The translations under genes were made by a program, and so were the position numbers. Positions 59,282 to 64,000 of a stretch of DNA of 64,000 bases are shown in pieces (positions within the stretch are counted from its first letter, which is position 1; every line of letters starts with the position of its first letter). The notes under the pieces were generated by a model, which searched no databases, was not told where the DNA came from, and was given only the letters and a program-made list of their open reading frames with translations. Source of the stretch: Erinaceus europaeus (Eukaryota > Chordata > Mammalia > Eulipotyphla > Erinaceidae); assembly GCF_950295315.1 (NCBI RefSeq), contig NC_080177.1, forward strand, positions 85,322,203 to 85,386,202, read 5' to 3'.

Positions 59282-59488
59282 TCAGTCGTTCATAACAAAT
59301 ATCCGAATGTCCTCGCAGATGAAATAATGATCCAAACGGCCTTGTTGTGAAGCGTCTAATGGCTCCGTATTCTCATCCATATCAGCTAGTCTCTTCTTCC
59401 ATAGTCTATCTTCTTCTTCATTCTCTTGTCTCAATTTGTTTTCCCTCTTGCAAAGAACGTGTACTTGATGTGTGACTGCCTTTTTTAC
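59282..59488 (-). other. Unidentified CpG-rich antisense open frame (68 codons, stop to stop)
   Basis: Read on the minus strand it is open from after a TAA at 59489-59491 to a TGA at 59282-59284. The C-terminal part has a mixed, charged, protein-like composition (KRLADMDENTEPLD, then RLDHYFICEDIRIF). A weak acceptor-like TTCTTTGCAAG lies inside. Six CpGs occur in about 100 bp, unlike the surrounding intron, suggesting a recent or foreign insertion. I do not recognise the protein. It could be a retrocopy fragment, part of a non-autonomous retroelement, or chance. Confidence 0.3.
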
Positions 59489-59881
59489 TTAGGAAAAGCA
59501 GAAGATATCACATATCTACTTATATCTCTATTTCTATTTCTCCTGACTTCCACTTGTGTTTCTCTAGTCCAAGTCACTTTATCAAGGTGCTTTATCCTTG
59601 AAATTGACTTTTCAAGCTTATCAAAGGGAAACATTTTTCTGACTTCATGTTCTCTGCCACCCATAAAGACAGGTTTATTACAGATTCAGTCAGGGAAACC
59701 TAGTTAACGTACTCAGATCCTAAGGGTAAAATCTAATATAGGTTTACATTAAAAAAATAAAAGCCATGATCATTAGTCTTTAAAAGTGTGTTGTTCTGAA
59801 ATAAGAAATATAAAATATTCTATTAGCTGATATTTTAAATCAAGCACAAAAATATATGTGAAGTAAAATACATTCTGATCA

Positions 59882-60005
59882 GGGGCTGGGTGGTGTCCCA
59901 TCGGGTTAAGCTCACACATTACAGTGCACAAGGATCCAGGTTCAAGGCCTTGATTCCCACCTGCAGGGTGAAAGCTACACAAATGCTGAAACAGTGGTAC
60001 AGGTT

Positions 60006-60042
<37 letters not shown>

Positions 60043-60110
60043 GTCTCCTCTTTTCCTCTCAATTTTTTCTCTGTTGCTATCCAAAATAAATAAAACAATT
60101 TAAATAGCTC
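59882..60110 (+). repeat. SINE-B copy with expanded (CT)n
   Basis: GGGGCTGGGTGGTGTCCCATC, CCAGGTTCAAGGCC, a TCTCTC run at about 60006-60042 and the tail CCAAAATAAATAAAAC. Confidence 0.82.
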
Positions 60111-60361
60111 ATTTTTTAAAAATTCCTATCTGTAGTATATCCAACTACAAAAAAGAAACAAATTCACATAGAAGTAATTGAAAACCAGAGAAAGAACCAA
60201 TGACATTCTCAGGAATTTGCTAACTCCTAAAACCTGAGTTAAGACAGTCCATATATCTAATACCATCTTCAACATTCATTTACAGAAGATGACAAGAATC
60301 CCCTGGTTGTTTTCTGTTTTCTTTTTGTTATTCCTGGGGCTGTACCACTCTGGACTGACTT

Positions 60362-60482
60362 GAGAGAGAGAGAGAGTTGCAGAGAGAGAGGGAGAGGGAG
60401 AGGGAGAGGGAGAGGGAGAGGGAGAGGGAGAGGGAGAGGGAGAGGGAGAGGGAGAGGGAGAGGGAGAGGGAGAGGGAGAGAG
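60362..60482. repeat. (GGGAGA)n hexanucleotide repeat
   Basis: A very regular GGGAGA array of about 100 bp after a GA-rich lead. The plus strand is all purine from about 60378. Arg/Gly and Ser/Pro frames here are artefacts. Confidence 0.96.
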
Positions 60483-60938
60483 ACTGAAGAAGATAAAGAA
60501 ATCACAGCCAGGAAGCTTCCTGCAATGCAGCAAGGGCCAGGCTGGGCTCTGAGTCTGTGCACAGCAGAGCAAACACACTATCCAGACATGACACGACTTC
60601 AAAAATTACTTTTAAATTATATAGAAAGCTGAGAACCACAACTACTGATTTTTTTCCCTTCTCATTTATCTGAGGAACAAGCCTGACTTTACTGTTTTGA
60701 TATGTGGGAAATATGGTTCCCAACCCTTCTTCTGAGAGAAACATTCTACATAAAAGTATCGGCACTAATATTGACATTTGAGTTTGTTTCGCACAACTTT
60801 GAAAACACACTGCAGGAAACAGCATCTACACGATGACAAGCTAAAACATTAAAAAAAAAAATAAAGGTCTCCGAACAAAATTTAGATATTTATTTACCTT
60901 ATTATTATCACTTTGCCCAAAGGCACCAGGTTGATTTC

Positions 60939-61227
60939 TTTTTTTAAAATATTTATTTATTTATTTATTTATTCCCTTTTGTTGCCCTTGTGTTTTTATT
61001 GTTATAGTTATTGATGTCGTCGTTGTTGGATAGGACAGAGAGAAATGGAGAGAGGAGGGGAGGACAGAGAGGGGGAGAGAAAGATAGACATCTGCAGACC
61101 TGCTTCACCGCCTGGGAAGCGACTCCCCTGCAGGTGGGGAGCCGGGGGCTCAAACCAGGATCCTTACGCTGGTCCTTGAGCTTTGCGCCACATGTGCTTA
61201 ACCCGCTGCGCCACCGCCCGGCCCCCT
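60939..61227 (-). repeat. SINE-A copy with target duplication
   Basis: CCAGGTTGATTTC flanks it at 60926-60938 and 61228-61240. It is near-consensus with a complete head and TTTATTTATTTATTTATT tail, so it is a young insertion. Confidence 0.92.
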
Positions 61228-61457
61228 CCAGGTTGATTTCAGACTCACACGTGTGAGTCTGAAATCACTCACGAGTCTCCATTCTCCGAGCAGAGTGCTG
61301 CTCTGTCTTTGATGTGGGCTCTGGCAGATAACAACATACTCAGATTTGTGCTGTCGTAACTATGCTGAACGAGAAACATTCGCACACTACACAGGGAAAA
61401 GTATGACTGTAAAGCCGCATTGACTATATGCCTACACATGAGCGTTCTGTGTGTCCA

Positions 61458-61473
61458 CACACACACACACATG
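61458..61473. repeat. Short (CA)n microsatellite
   Basis: A pure CA run of about eight units within GTCCACACACACAC. Confidence 0.9.
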
Positions 61474-61511
61474 CACACTATATACTTTATGTTATATATT
61501 AATTATATATG

Positions 61512-61643
61512 CTTTGTGTTTTATTTTTTGCTAGAGGAGTTCTCAGCTGAGGCTTATGGTCGTATTGGGGACTGAACTTGGGACCTCACAACTGCAGGCA
61601 TGAACGCTTTTTTGCATAAACCACTGTGCTTTCTTCCTGGCCT
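61512..61643 (-). repeat. SINE-C copy
   Basis: TAGAGGAGTTCTCAGCTGAGG to GCATAAACCACTGTGCTTTC. Confidence 0.7.
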
Positions 61644-62699
61644 TGATCATATTTTGTGGAACTCTCCCTCCCTCTCAGGGTGTGATAATTGGTCTTTTAA
61701 TTTATGAAGAGACACTTTCCCTAATCTTTCTCGATTGCTGAACAAACAAGAAGCCACTTTCATATAAAGAATAAAGTCAGCGCATAGAGAAAAAATTACT
61801 TGTGTGTGTCCTGCAAACCACAGACCCAGGAGAACTGTGCCTCTTAGCAGAGGCTCAGAGTTAAGAAGGGAAGATCTCTGAAGTTCCCCCCAGAGACTGC
61901 ATTCAGAGAGAAAGGCTCAGGGTGGCTATCTGGGAAGACAGGGACTTCACTGTGAATCTGTCTCTTATCTACCCCTTACCCCAGTCTGTACACAGCCTGA
62001 ATCCTACAGTCCCCCAACCAGAGACTTGTGCTGCTGTCACTGCCGGGGAAACTCTGAACACTGTTTCCAGAAAATTATCACTGGAGGAGAAACTCCAGTT
62101 TTCTAAGGGAGAGATCGTGGTGAACTAGATGCTGAGAACACGGGAAGAATTCACAGTAAGAAATTCACAGAGAAGTGTGGTCTCCTGAAATGCGCAGCAG
62201 TAATAAGGTAGCAGGATAGAAAATTCTTTTATTGTTCCCACCAGGATTATTGATGGCAGGTAACTACCTCCCTCCACCCTACTGACAATATATATTAATA
62301 GAACGTGAGAGATAAAAGGAGAGAGAAAGGGAGAGAGGCGTGGATGGGACTTAAACGCCCAGAGTAACATGCATTCTATCAAGGAAGCACCACCCACTTC
62401 CCTGGGGGGGATCATTCATAGACATTCTTATCTAATTCTATCAATACTAGTGAACTCCAGTGTTAAGCTCCACACATATGACCATCAGGATAAAGCACAA
62501 TTAGTCACCACGACCACTCTTCCCTGGGCACCTGCGATTACTGTCAGGATTCAGCCAGGCCTGAGCCAGAAGTGGGAGTCTTATTCCAGGGTGAATTCAG
62601 CCCAAGGCTGCAATTAGCAGCAGCCCCTCAGAGCACCACCCTAAGGCAGGAAAAACAATAAAAACTGGGAGAGACTGTCCGGCTACACAGGACTCTGAA
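61644..62699. other. Intron, possible SINE remnant at 62225-62410
   Basis: A GAGAGAAAGGGAGAGAG stretch with GGGACTTAAACGCCC suggests a worn SINE; the rest is unassigned. Confidence 0.4.
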
Positions 62700-63425
62700 A
62701 AGGAGCCAGATCACATCAAGTCCATGGGGTTTACAGTCAACAACATTCATACACCTTTCCATATTAGGGAGCTACTCTCTTCCCTGATGCAGCTTTCTGG
62801 TCCTTTTTCCAGCCATGGCATCATCTCCCCAGACAATATCTCGGGTCCACCTGCATATCAGATGTCAGGCTCAGGAAACAACAACAAAAACAACAAAAAC
62901 AACAACACTAGTATAGTCATGGGCCCTTTGGAATATAACTAAAATAGGCCTACTAACTATCTACAAAACAGAGACCCCAACTCTTCACCTGCACTATTCC
63001 AGCCTTTAGGTCCATAATTAGTCAACAACTTGTTTGGCTTTGTATGTTAACTCTCTTTCCAGCCACCAGATTCCAGATGCTACCATGGTGCCAACCAGAC
63101 TTCCCTGGAGAGACAACCCCACCAATGTGTCCTGGAGCTCCACTTCCCCAGAGCCCTGCCCTACGAGGGAAAGAGAGAGACAGGCTGGGAGTATGGATCC
63201 ACCTGTCAACATCCATGTTCAGCAGGGAAGCAATGACAGGAGCCAGACCTTCCACCTTCTGCATCCCACAGTGACCCTGGGTCCATGCTCCCAGAGGGAT
63301 AGAGAATGGGAAAGCTGTCAGGGGAGGGGATGGGATACGGAGTTCTGGTGGTGGGAATTGTGTGGAGTTGTGTCCCTCTTATCCTATGGTTTTTGTCAGT
63401 GTTTCCTTTTCATAAATAAAAATTG
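62700..63425 (+). repeat. Family D copy, long, with a 130-codon open frame
   Basis: The 5' region is at 62725-62870 and includes an (ACAACAAAA) expansion; the tail is TTTTCATAAATAAAAATTG. The recurrent frame is open from 63034 to 63426. Confidence 0.87.
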
Positions 63426-64000
63426 AAAGAAAAAAAACCGAAGGGACTTGCTTGTTTAGCCTGTGGGCACAAGATGCCACGGAGTAGCTCTGGACATACT
63501 ATGGAGGGACTGTGGGTGGGCCAGTGCCCACAAGGCCCTGCAGCCGCCCTGGAGCTGCCAGGCCCGGCCTCTTCCTACTGTGTCCCTCCGATTTGATAAT
63601 AAGCAATTGCACTTTTCTCCTGTGGGAACAGCCGCACTACATTTCTTTGAGGCGTACTGCAGGAATCTGCTCACTGCCTTTAACAGGTCTGTATTTGTGC
63701 CTTGGCAAATAAATCCTTGTTGCTCAGAACCTTTATTTTTTGCACAATATTTCTTTGCAAAAGGTAAAGTTCATGCCCTTTCTCCTGCGACTTTGTCTCT
63801 TACCTGTAAAGCGTGTCAGTTTCCATGTTACAGTTTACTTTTCCTGGCCTACAGACTACTTTTCTCTAATTTTAATTCTTCTAGTCTAACCCAATTATTG
63901 ACATATTACCAGTAAATAGCCTCTCAGTTACTTTTTCCCCATTCAAAGCTATTTCCTCCTACTATAGTGACAAATAAATGGTTTCATTACTTTGGAAATA
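63426..64000. other. Unassigned, possibly LTR-derived
   Basis: A 150-codon plus-strand frame (63463-63915) has no recognised domain. TTGGCAAATAAATCCTTGTTG near 63700 resembles an LTR poly(A) region, but TG/CA ends were not found. Confidence 0.3.

Noticed and set aside
5700..61227. True tRNA genes at the SINE heads
   Set aside because: A- and B-box-like blocks are present, but the cloverleaf pairing is lost and each is attached to a SINE body and A-rich tail.
63463..63915. A 150-codon gene at the right edge
   Set aside because: No recognised domain, no splice or promoter evidence, and an LTR-like poly(A) motif inside; left as unassigned.

Overview
This is about 64 kb of a mammalian, almost certainly hedgehog, genome (Erinaceus or a close relative). 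The evidence is dense tRNA-derived SINEs of hedgehog type, a nested retrotransposon copy matching the Vingi elements reported among mammals only in hedgehogs, and one clean mammalian coding exon. The window lies inside the very large MDGA2 gene, which runs on the minus strand. The only complete exon seen is at 25467-25736, encoding an Ig domain. Everything else is intron and repeats. Family identifications come from memory of the sequences; no database was searched.

The most unusual region is 722-1300, next to a 200-base assembly gap. It is a minisatellite whose unit, read on the gene's strand, contains eight MDGA2 codons (AYRLGIRQ) followed at once by a consensus 5' splice site (CAG|GTGAGA). 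The end of the next MDGA2 exon and the start of its intron therefore seem to have been amplified into at least ten tandem copies. The body of that exon is probably in the gap.

Repeat families, with working labels used in the feature list. SINE-A: about 280 bp, begins GGAGTCGGGCGGTAGCGCAG, B-box-like GGTTCGAGCCC, tail of CAACAA and AATAAA motifs. SINE-B: about 210 bp, shares the tRNA-like head but has GGACCCAGGTTCGAG and ends in CAATAAATAAA. SINE-C: about 130 bp, contains ATAATGGTTATGCAAA and AGCTGAGCAGTGCTCTGG. SINE-E: about 160 bp, rarer. Family D: a retroposon of at least 0.77 kb, not recognised by name, with 12 copies here, an A-rich tail, target-site duplications and a recurrent open frame; an older subfamily is called D-old. 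There are also L1 fragments, three LTRs of a class II-like (lysine-tRNA-primed) endogenous retrovirus group, and large TG and GGGAGA simple repeats.

Layout: 1-1500 exon-derived minisatellite and gap; 1700-3240 SINE-C and a D-in-D-old nest; 5220-10345 a degenerate L1 with three SINE insertions; 10.4-25.3 kb SINEs, D copies and unique intron; 25467-25736 MDGA2 exon; 26-29.4 kb SINEs and D; 29.44-33.3 kb an antisense L1 carrying four later insertions, including Vingi; 34.7-35.05 kb TG tract; 37-40 kb LTRs and SINEs; 42.4-43.0 kb D with a GA tract; 46.7-49.8 kb D and two L1 3' ends; 56.4-57.5 kb ERV remnant, LTR and primer site; 57.9-63.4 kb D, SINEs and a GGGAGA repeat. No bacterial-type operons, CRISPR arrays or canonical tRNA/rRNA genes are present.
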